The notes under the pieces are model-generated. The model saw only the letters and a program-made list of their open reading frames with translations. It did not search any database and was not told where the DNA came from. From Nageia nagi (lineage: Eukaryota > Pinophyta): a stretch of DNA of 64,000 nt. Position numbers and translations under genes: made by a program. This document shows, in pieces, positions 23,656 to 35,900 of this stretch. The stretch covers positions 60,512,001 through 60,576,000 of the forward strand of contig JBITNC010000001.1 of NCBI GenBank assembly GCA_050084985.1, in the 5' to 3' direction. Positions within the stretch are counted from its first letter, which is position 1, and every line of letters begins with the position of its first letter.

Positions 23656-24361
23656 AAGCTTGAATTCTTGTGTTGAATTCAAGTTTAGGATGATAGCTTC
23701 ACCCTATATAGTGTTGATTTTATTATACACCTTTGTGGTAAGTTCTCTCTATGTGAGAAACTTATTATACAAAATTTTAAAAGCAAAAAGATTGGCCAAT
23801 ATAGCACTATTCAATTATCCATGTGTGAGGAACTATTATGTATCTTTTGGCACTATTTAATTATCCATATGTGAAGAACTCATATGAGCATTTTCTATTT
23901 TATAATAATAATTAACACATGTTTTATATACAGTAGATGACTATAAGTTTTTGGCATGGAATCTTCATGATGACTTATAATGCACCATTGATTAGTTCAT
24001 TATGATATTTGTGTGATTCATCTATCCTTATTGATATGAATATGTTACATCTAACTGATCTTGTTATTTGAGCTACTTATGACTTGTAGGTTCCTTTGAG
24101 ATTGTAGGTTACTTACCTTAGGTATGCATGCTCTTGGAGACTCTTCATGACTTTCAATTGAATGACTACTTCATATACATTCATATCGATTATAGTTAAT
24201 GATTGTATTTGGCCAAGTAGTGAGTCTCAAACTAGATCTTTCTTACTTTACAAATATGTAAAAAGTTCTCATCTCTATTGTATCTATTTGGAGGAGAGCT
24301 CTCTTACTTTCTCTTTTCTTCTCTCTTATTTGCTCTATCCTAGTATTTCATTAAGGGTGAG
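23656..24361 (+). other. 3' untranslated region of C1
   Basis: About 0.7 kb after the polyprotein, without recognisable coding. It ends in the purine tract AAGGGTGAG next to the 3' LTR. Confidence 0.6.
24353..24361 (+). other. Polypurine tract of C1
   Basis: AAGGGTGAG immediately before TGTTGG of the 3' LTR, the expected plus-strand primer position. Confidence 0.65.
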
Positions 24362-24858
24362 TGTTGGAATGTATAATGCATTATTGTAAAGGTTATGTAA
24401 TAGTATTCTATGTAAGTTCACTAATATTTGAAGGGTATCATTTGATACCTTAAGTATTGAAATAAATATGATAATGTAACTTATCCTGCATTCCATGTCA
24501 TGAGCATGCCCCTTGGGTAAAAGGATGTGCATGTCATGCTTTTGTACATTGGATAAAAGGGTGATCCAAAAAGAGATTTTGGCCTATAAGCAGAAGGATA
24601 CCTCTTTATGATTACACACCAATTTTGGAGTAAAGCTATGCTATATGATAGTGTTTAGGAGATGAGTTAGGAGAATTGTAAGATTTTATATTTGAGATTA
24701 AGAGAGATCTAGTTAGTGGATGTACACCTAGTTGGAACAACCAAATACATATTATGTCACTTTATGAGATTGTTTTCTTAAGTTATCTTGATGTTAGTAT
24801 GAGCTTTCATGTGACCTTGGTAGTTTAGAGTTGTTTAGTTTATAGTTCAACTCCTTCA
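24362..24858 (+). repeat. 3' LTR of copia C1
   Basis: 497 bp, TGTTGGAATG to CTCCTTCA, aligned end to end with 2851-3346. Followed by target duplication ATTAG. Confidence 0.93.
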
Positions 24859-24863
24859 ATTAG

Positions 24864-25090
24864 AAATATATGATACATAATTTTATGAAAAAAGGGAAGG
24901 TAAAGTAATGAAATTGATTACATTTTTTGTATACATAGTGTGATTGAGAAGAAAATATTAAGAAAATAGATATTTTTGGCTTTAGTAATGCAACAAAATC
25001 ACTAAGAATACAATGGTGTTACTAGGTTCATGTTTGATTTTCTTGAAAAGTTAGTATCCAAAAACACAAAAATGCATACATTTATGAAAA
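24864..25090 (-). other. 3' untranslated segment of G1, right of C1
   Basis: Short stretch between the end of the G1 integrase frame and the C1 insertion. No gene. Joined to 2200-2850 it makes the complete 3' end of G1. Confidence 0.55.
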
Positions 25091-26130
25091 ATATCAAACA
25101 TGAAACCTTTTTAGATGCATTACATTGATTAAAATTTTCTCTTTTTTACCTTTGATTGTTGATAAATTATATATATCTTTTCCATAATTTACATTGATAA
25201 TGTAAGGACCTATCCAATTAGGTTCAAACTTACCTTTCTTTTCATTTTCCAAGGCTTTTGTATTGGGAAGATTTTATTTTAAAATTAGATAACCTACCTT
25301 GAAATATTTAGGCTTGATATTTTTACTATAGGATTTTTGGATTCTAGAGTGATAAACATAGAGATGTTCTAAAGAATTTACCCTTGTTTAATCTAGGACC
25401 TCTAGTTGGGCTAGTCTAGCTTTTCTATTATCTTCATTAGGAATGAGACCATCTAATGACACACATAATGATGAGATTTCTAGTTATAATGGAACTACTA
25501 CTTCATCACCATACATTAGGGAGAAATGGGTTTCCCCTACAAAAGTCCTTATACTTGTTATATAGGCCCAAAAATCATAAGGGAGTTGTTCATGCTAATC
25601 TTTTTCATGCTTTGTAACAGTTTTAGATAGGATACTTTTTATTACTTTATCAGAGGATTTGAATTGACAATTACCTTGAGGTAATAAGGTGTAGAGAATT
25701 TCTTTTCAATATGATATTTTTCACAAAAATATCTAACTTCATTACCTCTAAATCTTGTACTATTATTCATGACCAATTTAGAAGGCACACCATATCTAGA
25801 AATGATATATTAATTTTACCAATAAAATCAAGTGCCCAAATATAAAGAGGCAAAGGAGAAATAATAGAGTGTAATGTATGAGAAGGATAAGGTTAGAACT
25901 TAGCATTATTTTGAAATTGTTCACATTTATTAACATGAAATTCATAATCTTCAAGCATGGTAGGCAAATAATAACCTTAGTCTAAGCAACCTTTGATAAA
26001 CCAATTTAGCATTAAAATTTCCACCAAATTCACCATCATGAGGTTGATGAAGAGCCATGTCTACTTCATGCCTCAATAAAACATCTAAGTAGAGTACCAT
26101 CAAAATATATTCTATATATCAAATCACCAA
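25091..26130 (-). pseudogene. Gypsy integrase (G1)
   Basis: Minus-strand reading: zinc region remnant MALHQPHDGEFGGNFNAKL (about 26055-26000), core GVPSKLVMNNSTRFRGNEVR (about 25795-25735), where the catalytic Asp of the usual SDNG reads Asn, then LPYDFWAYITSIRT, GETHFSLMYGDE, and C-terminal KFEPNWIGPYIINVNYGKD (about 25235-25180), a hallmark of plant Tat and Athila integrases. Broken by stops. Confidence 0.85.
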
Positions 26131-26469
26131 TGATAACATACTTTTTTGCTAGATTTTTAAGCCTAATTCTAGCATTATGATCAAAGGCAATAGGAATCAA
26201 TCCATTTTTAAGATAATCAAAAACATCTTGATACCATTCATAAACATTAATAAATGTAGCTAAAAAAAATTGATATTCAATGACATAATCATGTGATGGC
26301 TGAACTATATCTTTAATAATAAGAATAGTTTCTTCATCTTATATTTTAATAGGAGCAAGGGAACCAACACTAGACATAGCATCAACATACCTATTACTAT
26401 CTCTTGGGATACTCTCAAGTTCATACTCACCAAAGTATTTGAGGAGACTTGTCACCATTTATTTGTATG

Positions 26470-26810
26470 GTTACAACTTGGATTTTTTGTGTTGTAGATT
26501 TTATAAACTTCATGATCAATTAATAATCATCAAAGATTTTAATTCTTTTTATCTTTAGGAGTATTGCAACCTTCAAACCTAAAATAAGAGCTTCATATTC
26601 TACCATATTATTAGTACAATCAAAACTTAAATGATAATACATAGCACTAACATCACCATGAGAATTAATTAGAGTAATTACTACCCCTTCTCCATGAATT
26701 CACTAATAATCATTAAATAACAATATCCACTCATCATTTTTTATAAAACCTACAAAAGATTGAGGATATTCTAGCATTGTAACTGAGCAACATCATTGGA
26801 ACTAAGTGAT
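26470..26810 (-). pseudogene. Archaeal-type RNase H (G1), downstream of RT
   Basis: Minus-strand reading includes DEWILLFNDY, GEGVVITLINSHGDV, LSFDCTNNMVEYEALILGL (about 26625-26570) and KIKRIKIFDDY. The NN-x-EYEA block is diagnostic of the second RNase H in Tat elements. Two catalytic Asp positions appear altered. It lies between the Ty3-type RNase H and integrase, the usual Tat order, in contrast to G2. The 340 bases to the left (26131-26469) are linker. Confidence 0.82.
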
Positions 26811-27370
26811 ATCATTGGGATCATGCTTGTTCACTTTGTATAAAAATTTATTTCTTACATGATTTGCAATAAAATATGCTATAGCCTATCCTTTAATTTA
26901 TTTCTCAATGATAAAGGCTAATTCAAAATCTTAAAGCAACATTACCCATTTTGTAGTTATTTTAGATAGATAAGATTTGGATATGAGATATCTAAGAGGA
27001 TCAGTCAAAGATATTACATGTGTTGTATTTTCAAGCATGTAATGTATTAAATTTTTGATTAATAAGATAAATGCAAAACACATCTTTTCTATTGGTGTAT
27101 ATCCTATCTCATAATCAAGTAACATTGTGCTGATTTAGTAAATTGCTCTTTCATTATCTTTATCATATTTTTGAGCTAGCATTTCCCCTAATGCACTTAA
27201 TGTTGCTAAAACTATAAAGCAATAATTATTTTTTTGAATCATAAGGGGCCAAAAATAGAGTATTAATGAGATACCTTTTTATTTTTTACAAATCTTTTTG
27301 ACACTTTTCATTCCAAATGAATTTCTCACCCTTCTTTAACATGTGAGAAAATGGAGAGGCCATATTTGCA
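26811..27370 (-). pseudogene. Ty3-type RNase H (G1)
   Basis: The frame 27125-26931 reads DYEIGYTPIEKMCFAFILLIKNL, HYMLENTTHVISLTDPLRYL and SKSYLSKITTKW, matching the conserved Tat sequence around the tRNA-primer-removal RNase H. The upstream part (27370-27126) is degraded, with A-KYDKDNERAIY-type remnants and stops. Confidence 0.85.
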
Positions 27371-28180
27371 ATTTGAGAAATAAATCTTCTTACAACTTGA
27401 ACTTTACCTTGAAGACTTTTGAAATCCTTAAAACTCTTAGGAGGTGGATATAAATAATATTTGAAACTTTCTTAGGATCCACCTCAATACCTTTTCTTGA
27501 TATAATGAAACCAAGCAATTTACATGATGAAATTTTGAATGCACACTTTTGATATTTCAACTTCAACTTGTACTCTCTCATTTGTTGGAAAATCTCAAAT
27601 CTAAAATGTAATAATATTTTGTTATAGATTTGGTTATAATGTCATCAACATATACCTCAATATTATTATGAGTCATATCATGAAACATGATGACCATTAC
27701 TCTTTCATAAGTTGTACCTGCATTTTTTTAAATTGAAAGGCATGACCACCCAACAAAGAATTCCCCAAGAAGTATCAAAAGCTATTTTGTGTTGGTCCTC
27801 CTTATTGATCCTTATTTGATTGTAGCTAGAAAAACCATCCATGAAAGATAAAATTTCATGTCTTGTTATTGAATATACAATCATATCAATGTTAGTTAAA
27901 GGAAAAGTGTATTTAGAACATGCTTTATTGATATCCTTAAAATTTGTACATCTTATTTCACCAATAGGCTTAGTTGTAGGAACAACATCATAAATTAATG
28001 GAGAATACTTAATTGGAATAATAAAAATAATAGAAATATATATTTTTTATTTCCTTTTTATTTGCAAGAGCTACCCTAGGATGCATTTTCCTAGATCTCT
28101 ATTGGGTTGGTTTAGTATTTTCATTGACTACTAAAATATGAGTGATAAAATCAGGATCAAGACTAGGAATATTAGAATAA
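27371..28180 (-). pseudogene. Gypsy reverse transcriptase (G1)
   Basis: The intact active site YVDDII is read from 27652-27641, preceded by TYERVMVIMFHDM. The frame 27581-27390 reads YQKCAFKISSCKLLGFIISRKGIEVDPKKV, the usual palm-thumb end. Upstream are FHGWFF-type and HILVVNEN remnants. Frameshifts break it, but the catalytic residues YVDD survive. Confidence 0.87.
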
Positions 28181-29455
28181 GACCAAGAAAATACATAAAA
28201 ACCTCTTTTAATAGTAGAAAATATGTTTTCCATTCTCCAAGGTTAACCAAACTCCTATTTTAATCAACTTTAGATCCTCTTGGGTACCAATGTTTACTTA
28301 TACTATTTCCTCACTAAGATAGGAGATTTTGTCATTAAGTTGGGGAGACATAGGAAATGCATCCAATATTGCATCTAAATTTAGCTGTAAGAGACACAAA
28401 GAAAGAGGCAATAATGCTTAGATCTAGGATACATTTCTCCATTAAGGGATGAAAAATTGATACCTAATGACTAACTCGCTAGACCTAGGACTAACTTCAT
28501 GAAAAATGACAAAAAAGCAAAAAAAAAGTAGGAAAGTAACTTGCAATATCTTTGACATCCTTACAAACCTCCTCTTTAAAATAGGCCTAATATCATAAGA
28601 ATCATGATGTAAACCTCTTCTCACTAGATTTGGAAAAATGACTTCTTGACCCTAACTTGTCAAGAATAGCATCATTATTCTATAAATTATCCACTCGAAT
28701 TAAAGTAGTAGGTGGCAAGAATGGATCTACATATTAAACCTATAGTTCCTCCATAGGACTGTGCATCATACCATAATGCATCCAGTCATCAAATATATCC
28801 CTAGTGCTTTCTTGATAATTGATATCAACATGTTGAATGATTAGAGTTGATGAAAATGTCATAGGTGTTGAATCATCAAATCCAATGTTGGTTGTTCTAT
28901 TATGTATACCTTCATTCGAGATAGGCTCTATGATACCCTGCTCATTTTCACCTAGTCCTTTTCTACCATATTGATATTTATGCATGTATTGGTTAGTAAA
29001 ATAAAATTAATACTATCGTAATGCATAATAACCTAACCTATCAAAGTTTATGAAACAACAGTAGGATCTTCATTGTATGATGAGCTTTTTTCCTCTTGTT
29101 ATTGATACAACACACTGATATCTATAATAGGGTATTCTATTTACTCTAGAATGGAGCAATGGTGCTCAGGTTCATCCTTATCTGGGTTATGATGTTGACT
29201 TTCAAGATCAAATAAGGATCATCTAAGCTCTATAAAGTTCTTCCATATGTCAATATTTAGGATTATGTTGTTCCTAAACTTACATCTTTTGGACTAATGT
29301 CAATGACATGATTTGGCATGTATTCCCCATTTTTAACCAAATTGTGTGGGATCCAAAATCTTTCAGATACTTGATATATCATCTGTAGGGTTATCTTTTG
29401 CATGAATTGTAAATTATTTTTCTTTGTTCATAAATTTAATTGATTGATGTAATAT
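28181..29455 (-). pseudogene. Protease-RT linker of G1 polyprotein
   Basis: Reads KYQYGRKGLGENEQGIIEPI within the 81-codon frame 28985-28740, the GLG-x-N-x-QG-I motif common in Tat polyproteins between protease and RT. DDWMHYGMMHSP follows. No enzymatic domain is known here. Stops and frameshifts are common. Confidence 0.65.
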
Positions 29456-29990
29456 GGAAGTAACAACCCAAAGATTATGTATCCATGGTATACCAAGCAA
29501 CAAATTAAATGGCAATTTTGCTTGAAAAATATAAACTTTTTTATGAACATATTTACCTCCTACTTTAATAAGCATAGTAACATAACCAATTCATTCCTTT
29601 TCATTATTATCAAATACTTTTATGCTAATTATAGTTCTCTTCATTTTTTCATAAATAGAAGGAAATTACTTTTGCAATAATTCAACTAAACATGCATTTA
29701 TATTAGAACCAATATCAATAAATGCTATTTTAATAGGAAAACCATCAATATTGATACATATATATAGGTCTAGATTCTTTTTGATGAGATATTCATTAGG
29801 AAATTCATTATCTTGAAAGTAAAGCATATTACAAACTAAATATGTATCAAGATTAACTATTAATTCTATAAATTTAGCAAGAATAATATCCATTTCAATT
29901 TTAGTCTTTTTGAGTGCATCAAATAAAACATCTCTATGATCAACTAGTAATTGCAAAAGTTCAAAACAAGTTATCTTAGTATGAGCTACC
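29456..29990 (-). pseudogene. Tat aspartic protease (G1)
   Basis: The 96-codon frame 29956-29666 reads LFDALKKTKIEMDI, YFQDNEFPNEYL, then FIDIGSNINACLVELL. The catalytic motif, normally D-[NTS]-G-S, is D-I-G-S here, keeping Asp. Further left, FQAKLPFNLLLGIPWIH (about 29530-29480) is the conserved C-terminal block with the LGIPW motif. The protein would cut the gag-pol polyprotein. Confidence 0.83.
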
Positions 29991-31233
29991 TTTGGTTACT
30001 TAAGGATTTATTACAAACTAAAATTACATGGGATTATCATTCTCTCTATCATTGCTAGGTTAATGCTTCCTCTAGGTCTTCCCCTTTTAGCAATGTCACA
30101 TAGTTCTTGGTTGAAGATAATATTTGTTGTAAGTGGTTCAACCTCTTTAGAATCTACTGCACATGCCTTATACTATATCTTTCCATTATCTAATAATTTT
30201 TGTTATTATTTCCTTAGGATCATGCAAACATTTTTCTTGTGACCTGTAACCTTATGATAGTCATAAGATTCTACCTCATTGTACCATATAGGTTTCTCAT
30301 CATGGGGGATAGCTCTTGTTTCAAATTAGGTTTGATTAATCCCTTTTGTAAATACTCCTAGAACATAATTATAGAATCCAAAGGTAACCATAGTAATTTT
30401 TTTGAAATTTTACTTTGCTTGAATCTTTTGTTGTTCCTTGGTTTGTGGTTCTTCTATGGCATGAACCTCTTTATCTTCCTTTTTCTAATATATCCCTCCT
30501 TTGATATCTGTAGGGGATTTCCATATTTCAAGTCACCCATGTTAACTAAGCAATTCTCCTTTTGTGTGATCCTATGTACAATCTCTATGAATGGAAGTGT
30601 CATGTAATCCAAGGTGATGAACTTCAACTTAGGGTGAATGTTATGAACAAACATAGATGTAACATCAGAATCAAATAATGGATCTTGTATCATGCTCCAT
30701 AAATTTTTAAATATTTGTTTAAGCTTATCAAATCTTTCATTTGGCCCTTGAATAGCACTAATTAAATCTAAAACTATCATTTTCCTAAGCACATGATATT
30801 TTAAATACATGTAGAATTTTGAGACAAATTATGCATAGCAATTAATTGATTAAGAAAGTAAAGATAAGTACTAATCGAGTGCATCACCTTTGAATGTATT
30901 TGAGAAGTATTTTTCCATCAAATTATCATCCAATCCAAATTTTAACTTGAATTTCATCTCAAAAGCCTTGATATGATCCATAAGATCTCCCTCACCATGA
31001 TATGTATCTAAAATAGAATCCAATTGAAGATATGGTGCCTTAGTGTTGTGAATTTCATCACATAGTGGATTTGAATCCCTATAAATGGGAGGATTAGCTC
31101 CAACTAATCAACTATTAACCCCAATGTTGGAGCCTTCACTTCTATCATCATTTTTATAAAGTATTTTTTTCATATTAGCTTTGTTTACATCATGAAAGCT
31201 ATTAACCATGGCAAGAAACTTAAATGGTTCCAT
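29991..31233 (-). pseudogene. Tat gag (G1)
   Basis: Starts at ATG 31233 (MEPFKFLAMV), a little downstream of the 5' LTR. Capsid blocks: LQLDSILDTYHGEGDLMDHIKAFEMKF, LMEKYFSNTFKGDAL, then the open frame 30810-30454 with FDKLKQIFKNLWSMIQDPLF and MFVHNIHPKLKF. The zinc knuckle reads YDYHKVTGHKKNVC (about 30265-30225), with the first Cys replaced. Same family as the G0 fragment at 680-1474. Confidence 0.85.
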
Positions 31234-31342
31234 TTCTAAAACACTTGAAATGCAACATTATTCGTATCTAAAAACCCTAGGGTTTTTGGTGTAACTAGTG
31301 AAGGATGAAGCGATGTATCAAAAGAAGTTGGGTTTATCAATT
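31234..31342 (-). other. Leader of G1
   Basis: 109-bp untranslated leader between 5' LTR and gag ATG. The sequence after the LTR (ATTGATAAACCC) does not match a primer site that I recognise. Confidence 0.5.
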
Positions 31343-32053
31343 GTTATAATCAAAATAATAATTATTAAGGTTATTTAATAATATTTAATTTAACCAATTA
31401 ACCATGAAATTATAGTAAATAACAATGATATGAAAGATAACAATGGCCTAATTGACCTTGACCTATTAAATTGGATTTATGAAGGATACAAACATGTAAT
31501 TATGAATGAATATGATATTCAATCAAAAGGAGATGAATGATGAGATTTCTTTATTAACAAATCCACCAAACCATATTGAACTATGATGTTATGATCCCAA
31601 TGACATCATTTGGCTATTCGTTCTAGATTGCCTTTCCCTTTTGATCAATGTCATCCCTATTTCTTCAAAGCTCAAAATATCATATGTAAATAGATGGCAA
31701 AGATTGCAAGAATGAAGAGCTCAATGTATAACAAAATCCAAATAGGGTAGGTGGTGTTAAAAAATATCAGTAAAAAAGGATACAAGTAATTTCCATATAT
31801 CAAGGATTTAGGATCATGTCATAATTGCTTATGCATAACCCCTCCACCTTTATATGTAACAATTCTATTGCCAAGGCTCCTCCTTGGGCTTATTATGATA
31901 CCAAACTGACTTGTCATCATAAAATATAAAGGTAGATGAAAGTGCATGGTGATAAGAACATTTATTTAATTAAATAAATAAATTATTTAAAATACCTAAA
32001 AGGGTATTTTAATTAAATTAAAATTCCTTCTTAGGTGTTAACAAAAGCTAACA
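31343..32053 (-). repeat. 5' LTR of G1
   Basis: 711 bp, homologous to 1475-2199 in the same orientation. The minus-strand ends are TGTTAGC...TTATAACA. The minus gag starts 110 bases past its 3' edge, which fixes the orientation. Confidence 0.78.
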
Positions 32054-32499
32054 TATACCAAGATAAGTATGTTTGATCTTTTGCAATTATCTATAGACCA
32101 AAGGAGAGCTTTGTTTGATGCATTAAAAAAGATTAAAGTAGATGAAAATATTTTTGTTTCAAAGTTTATATAATTAGTAACTAATTTTTATACAAACTTA
32201 ACTTGTAACATGATTTGCTTTCAAGATAGTGAATTGCTTAGTGAAGATGTTATTGAAAATAACTTAGGATTGTATATCTATGTAAATGTTGATGGTGTTC
32301 TTGTTAAAAAAATATTTTGCTTGTATTTATGCAAGTATGCAAAGAAATACCATTAGCATAAAAGGATTTGATAATATATAAAAAGAATGCATTGGTTATG
32401 TTAATATGCATATTGAAGTAGGAGGTAAATTTGTTCATTAAAAAGTTTATGTTTTTCAAGAAAAGTTGCCATATAATGTGCTTCTTAGTAACCTTGGAT
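32054..32499 (+). pseudogene. Gypsy protease relic (element G0, right part)
   Basis: Plus-strand reading LFDALKKIKVDENIFVSKFI, TCNMICFQDSELLSED and LGLYIYVNVDGVLV matches the protease region of G1 (29956-29470). This is the next domain after the gag fragment at 680-1474, same strand and family. Together they show that G1 inserted between gag and protease of G0. G0 is cut at 32499 by CACTA A. Confidence 0.78.
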
Positions 32500-32975
32500 C
32501 ACTACTAGGAAAAGGCCAATTTGCATCTTTTTTTGCATCTCAAAAAATGAAAATTGAAAATTGGTGTGATTTTACATCCTAATGCATCATTATGCCTTGA
32601 TTTTTTTAGTATTTTTGGATGCAAAAAAGGATGTTAATTTGGACACAAATTAATATGCTAAAAGATACAATTTGGAATGCAAATTTAGATGCAAGTTTTA
32701 CATAAAAATTTAATATCCAATTCAATGATGGAAATTATCTAAGACATTTACATGCAAGTTATAACATCATTTTATGTTGAAAAAACTTAAATAAATAAAA
32801 AAGGTTTTTAATGCATCTTTATTATAAAATTCAACTACTTGACATTATTTTTATGAAATTCCTCCAAGTTTCTTGATTCAAGTTTTATATTTATATTTAA
32901 ATGTTATAGAAAATCTATAAGTCTTATTAATTATTTTCAACTCAAAGATATCCATATCCTGTGGATGTAGCAATG
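32500..32975 (+). mobile_element. Left end of CACTA transposon A
   Basis: Begins CACTACTAGGAAAAGGCC at 32500, the classic CACTA terminal inverted repeat. Subterminal repeats follow with cores TTTGCATC and GATGCAA (about 32517-32830). CACTA B at 45660 has the same opening AAAAGGCCAATTTGCATC. The 3 bases before it (GAT, 32497-32499) would be the target duplication. The right end is not in the window or not recognised. The block is interrupted at 32981. Confidence 0.8.
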
Positions 32976-32980
32976 TTTAC

Positions 32981-35900
32981 TGTAACAACCCATCCAATTA
33001 CACTATTAATACTTGAGCACTATCGAGGATTTAAATGAAATTAAGTTTGAATTATCCTAATGATGATAAGTTTTGATAAGTGATATTATTTATTTATATC
33101 AATTTTATGTTGGCTTTGAGATATTTTGACATAGGTTACAAGTTAAATCAAGATGAAAAGTGATAAAAATACCTAAGGAACCAAGGGTGAATTGGTGATA
33201 GGAAAAAAAAGGTAAGAGTGAGAAAATGATTGGATTTGGTTCGCTAATAAACCCTAATGACAATCATAGATCATGTAGTTTCATGGTAGAATAATTATTC
33301 ATGAATATTTATTTTCATGATGAATGTGTGTTTATGGATCTGTGTGTGGATTAATAATTTATCCTACAGAATGAGGGACCATCATAGGTAAAATGTGTGA
33401 TTAGCTTCCTATATGAATTTTCACAATTTAAATTTGAAAAGGGAGGGCAAGGAATATTCCCTTCTTTTGAATTCAAATTTTTTACTTATAGTTGTTAGTA
33501 AATTAAAGTGAAAATTAAAAAAATAATAGTTAGAAAGGACTAAGGTCACTTGGTGGATGTTACAAGGTATTTAATGGTTTATGAAAATAATTGAAATATG
33601 GCCCTAATTATTTTGTTTCCTTGTGTTAGGTATGGGCAATAGTTGGCATTAATTTATTAGTTAATAAAAAAAGGTTCCAAATTATTTAATGCCACTACAA
33701 TCATCAACAACTTTAATAATACCTACCAATAAAAATTATTAAAGGGATGATTAGACATTCATTTGAACCTCCTTGTCTATAAATAAAGGGGTGGAACATT
33801 ATAAAGAACACCTATATACAATATCATTATTTTTATTTTTAAGCTTTAGGTGTAGAGTTATGTGAAGAAGAGAATCCTCTCCCTCTCTCAAGTCCAAGTG
33901 CATTCTTTTGCATTTTAGACATTAAAACTAAAATGCCTAGTTAGAGAAATAGTCTTACTTGATGTTATTTAACATGTTGTATGGAAGGATTACTTGATAA
34001 AGATGTATGAAATTAATTGTTTATGGAGGCCTTTTTCCATTTAAAAGGACATGCTACCTAGTTTATTTAATATACTACATGTGATAGTTGGTACTTTTTG
34101 CATTTGGGAAAAGAGTATAGATTATTATATTGTTTATTTGAAATTTGTTGATGGGAAGGATTCAAGTACAAACTCCTATGGCCTATTACTATTTTATTTA
34201 GTTGATTTTATAACTCCCTTTCCATGTATGCTAATGGAATTTAATTGCAAAATTTTTGAGTCTCTCCTTAGTATTCATCCCATGCTTCTTGATAGATTTC
34301 AACATTCATTTGAGAGGTCCCATAATGGCCTATATTGGAAAAATGTTGGCAAAGCTTTTAGACTTTGGATTTAATATTAAGCATTGTGAACCTTTTGAAA
34401 TAATCCATTTTGTGTGTATGTTATCAAATAATTATTGAACTTTATGTATTTATTACATATTAGGCATTCACAAGCATAATATTCGATGAGAAACATTTCA
34501 ACTATGCTTTGATAGATTGCTATACTTTCCTTAAAAGCCCTTGTGAAGGCCCATGTTGGAAAGGTATTGGAAAACATTTAGCGGTTGATTTATTTATTAA
34601 AATAATGTGTCTATTTAAAAGGCTTTAACATGATTTTAGAAAACCCCTTTTTATATGCATCCTACCATCATTGTAGTCCCAAAACATACCTATTATCAAG
34701 CAATTCTTGGGCCTTATAAGAACTCGTAACCATAATAGCCATTGAGAAATCATTCAACTACTCTTTGATGGACATCCATACTTCCTTATTGATCTCCCAT
34801 GGTGATATATGCTGGAATAATGTTGAAAAAGGTTGCAAAGTTTGGCATTACATCTAATAGCATGCTATATGAGGTAGTATTCTGGTGAGACCATTTTTTA
34901 AATAAATCATAAGTATCTCATTTTTCTTTCTATTGATATTGTTCTATACCCAATGAAGTTTTGTTAATCTCCTATGCATTTGGTTTGGTAGATCCTTACA
35001 CCTTGAGAAGGCACTTTGCTTTTATACTTGACAAATATATTTATTCTTTAGCTCTCAATGTAGTTATCCCCTAAGAATCATATGAATTCCTAATTCCCAT
35101 ATTGATCTTACTACTTCACATATTTGATAAGTAGGGTCATGGTGCTTTCCCATTAAAAACATAGAGCTCAATAAATCATATCAAATGGTTATTACTATAA
35201 TCAAGTTCATTTTACATTAATGAGATAAACTGTATAATGATTTCTTAGTATAAGGTAAAATAAGAAAGTTCTTAAAGTTTAAAGTGATTTATATAAGGTA
35301 AGTATTAAATAATTGTATTAGATAGTAAATGAATTTATTTTTGTTAAAGGAAGTTAATATGATTTTGTTTATTAAAGTGTATTGATTAAAATTTGAACTT
35401 TTAACCATAACTGAGGAAGGGAGGTGATCCTTTAGACGAATAAATCTTCCTAAGGTCTATAAAAATAAAAGATTTTGGAAATATTCATTTGCATCATGTT
35501 CAAGTATGAAAATGGGGTTCTTCTAATCCTCAAACTCCTAACCTTCTTAGTACTTGATCCTATCACCTTTGGTCCATGGAAGAATATCAAAAGATGAAGA
35601 TAAAAACTCTACATCAAGAGGAAAATAATATATTTAAGAACTCTAAATTAATATTTGAAACATCTACTATGTATTTTCTTATATAATTTACTTGTAAATG
35701 ACCCTCTTTTTAGTGATAAGGTTTATCCTCATTTAATGTATTTAATATATTCATGTAATAAGTTATGGAATACAAGTTTGATAGAAATCCTTGGAAATAT
35801 TTAAAGTTAATTTAATGGATATATGATATACTTTACTCTATAATGTGTTCTTTTGAAGTCTTTTAAATATTAGATTAGGAATTATAGTACCACATGAAGA

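Larger units (their letters stand above)
2851..24858 (+). mobile_element. Ty1/copia retrotransposon C1, split by gypsy G2
   Basis: Plus-strand element with LTRs at 2851-3346 and 24362-24858, flanked by a perfect 5-bp target duplication ATTAG (2846-2850 and 24859-24863). A primer-binding site follows the 5' LTR and a purine tract precedes the 3' LTR. Internally the order is gag, protease, integrase, RT, RNase H, which defines Ty1/copia. The RT is interrupted at 9387-9391 by G2. Without G2 the element is about 8.55 kb, long for copia because of a 2.9-kb leader. Hand comparison of the LTRs gives roughly 51 differences in about 497 positions (about 10%), mostly transitions. The element is dead: stops and frameshifts occur in every domain. 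Confidence 0.93.
1475..32053 (-). mobile_element. Tat-type Ty3/gypsy retrotransposon G1, split by copia C1
   Basis: Minus-strand element with its 5' LTR at 31343-32053 and 3' LTR at 1475-2199. The two LTRs lie in the same orientation and are clearly homologous but more diverged than those of C1. Reading leftward the order is gag (31.2-30.0 kb), protease (29.96-29.46), linker, RT (28.1-27.4), Ty3-type RNase H (27.3-26.9), archaeal-type RNase H (26.8-26.5) and integrase (26.1-25.1), the usual order for plant Tat elements. Copia C1 sits in the 3' untranslated part at 2851-24858. Without C1 the element is about 8.57 kb, a normal size. No clean target duplication was found; the flanks are aaata on the left and tatac (or aaagc) on the right. 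Nesting by homologous G0 sequence on both sides supports the boundaries. Confidence 0.8.

Noticed and set aside
1461-32053. AGCTAA on both sides of G1 as its target duplication
   Set aside because: On the right it falls inside the LTR terminus (GCTAACA aligned to GCTCCA in the other LTR), and on the left it is not adjacent to the LTR. No duplication is claimed.
34051-34438. 107- and 60-codon ORFs as a gene
   Set aside because: Overlapping frames in a repeat-like segment with no recognisable domain; likely chance.
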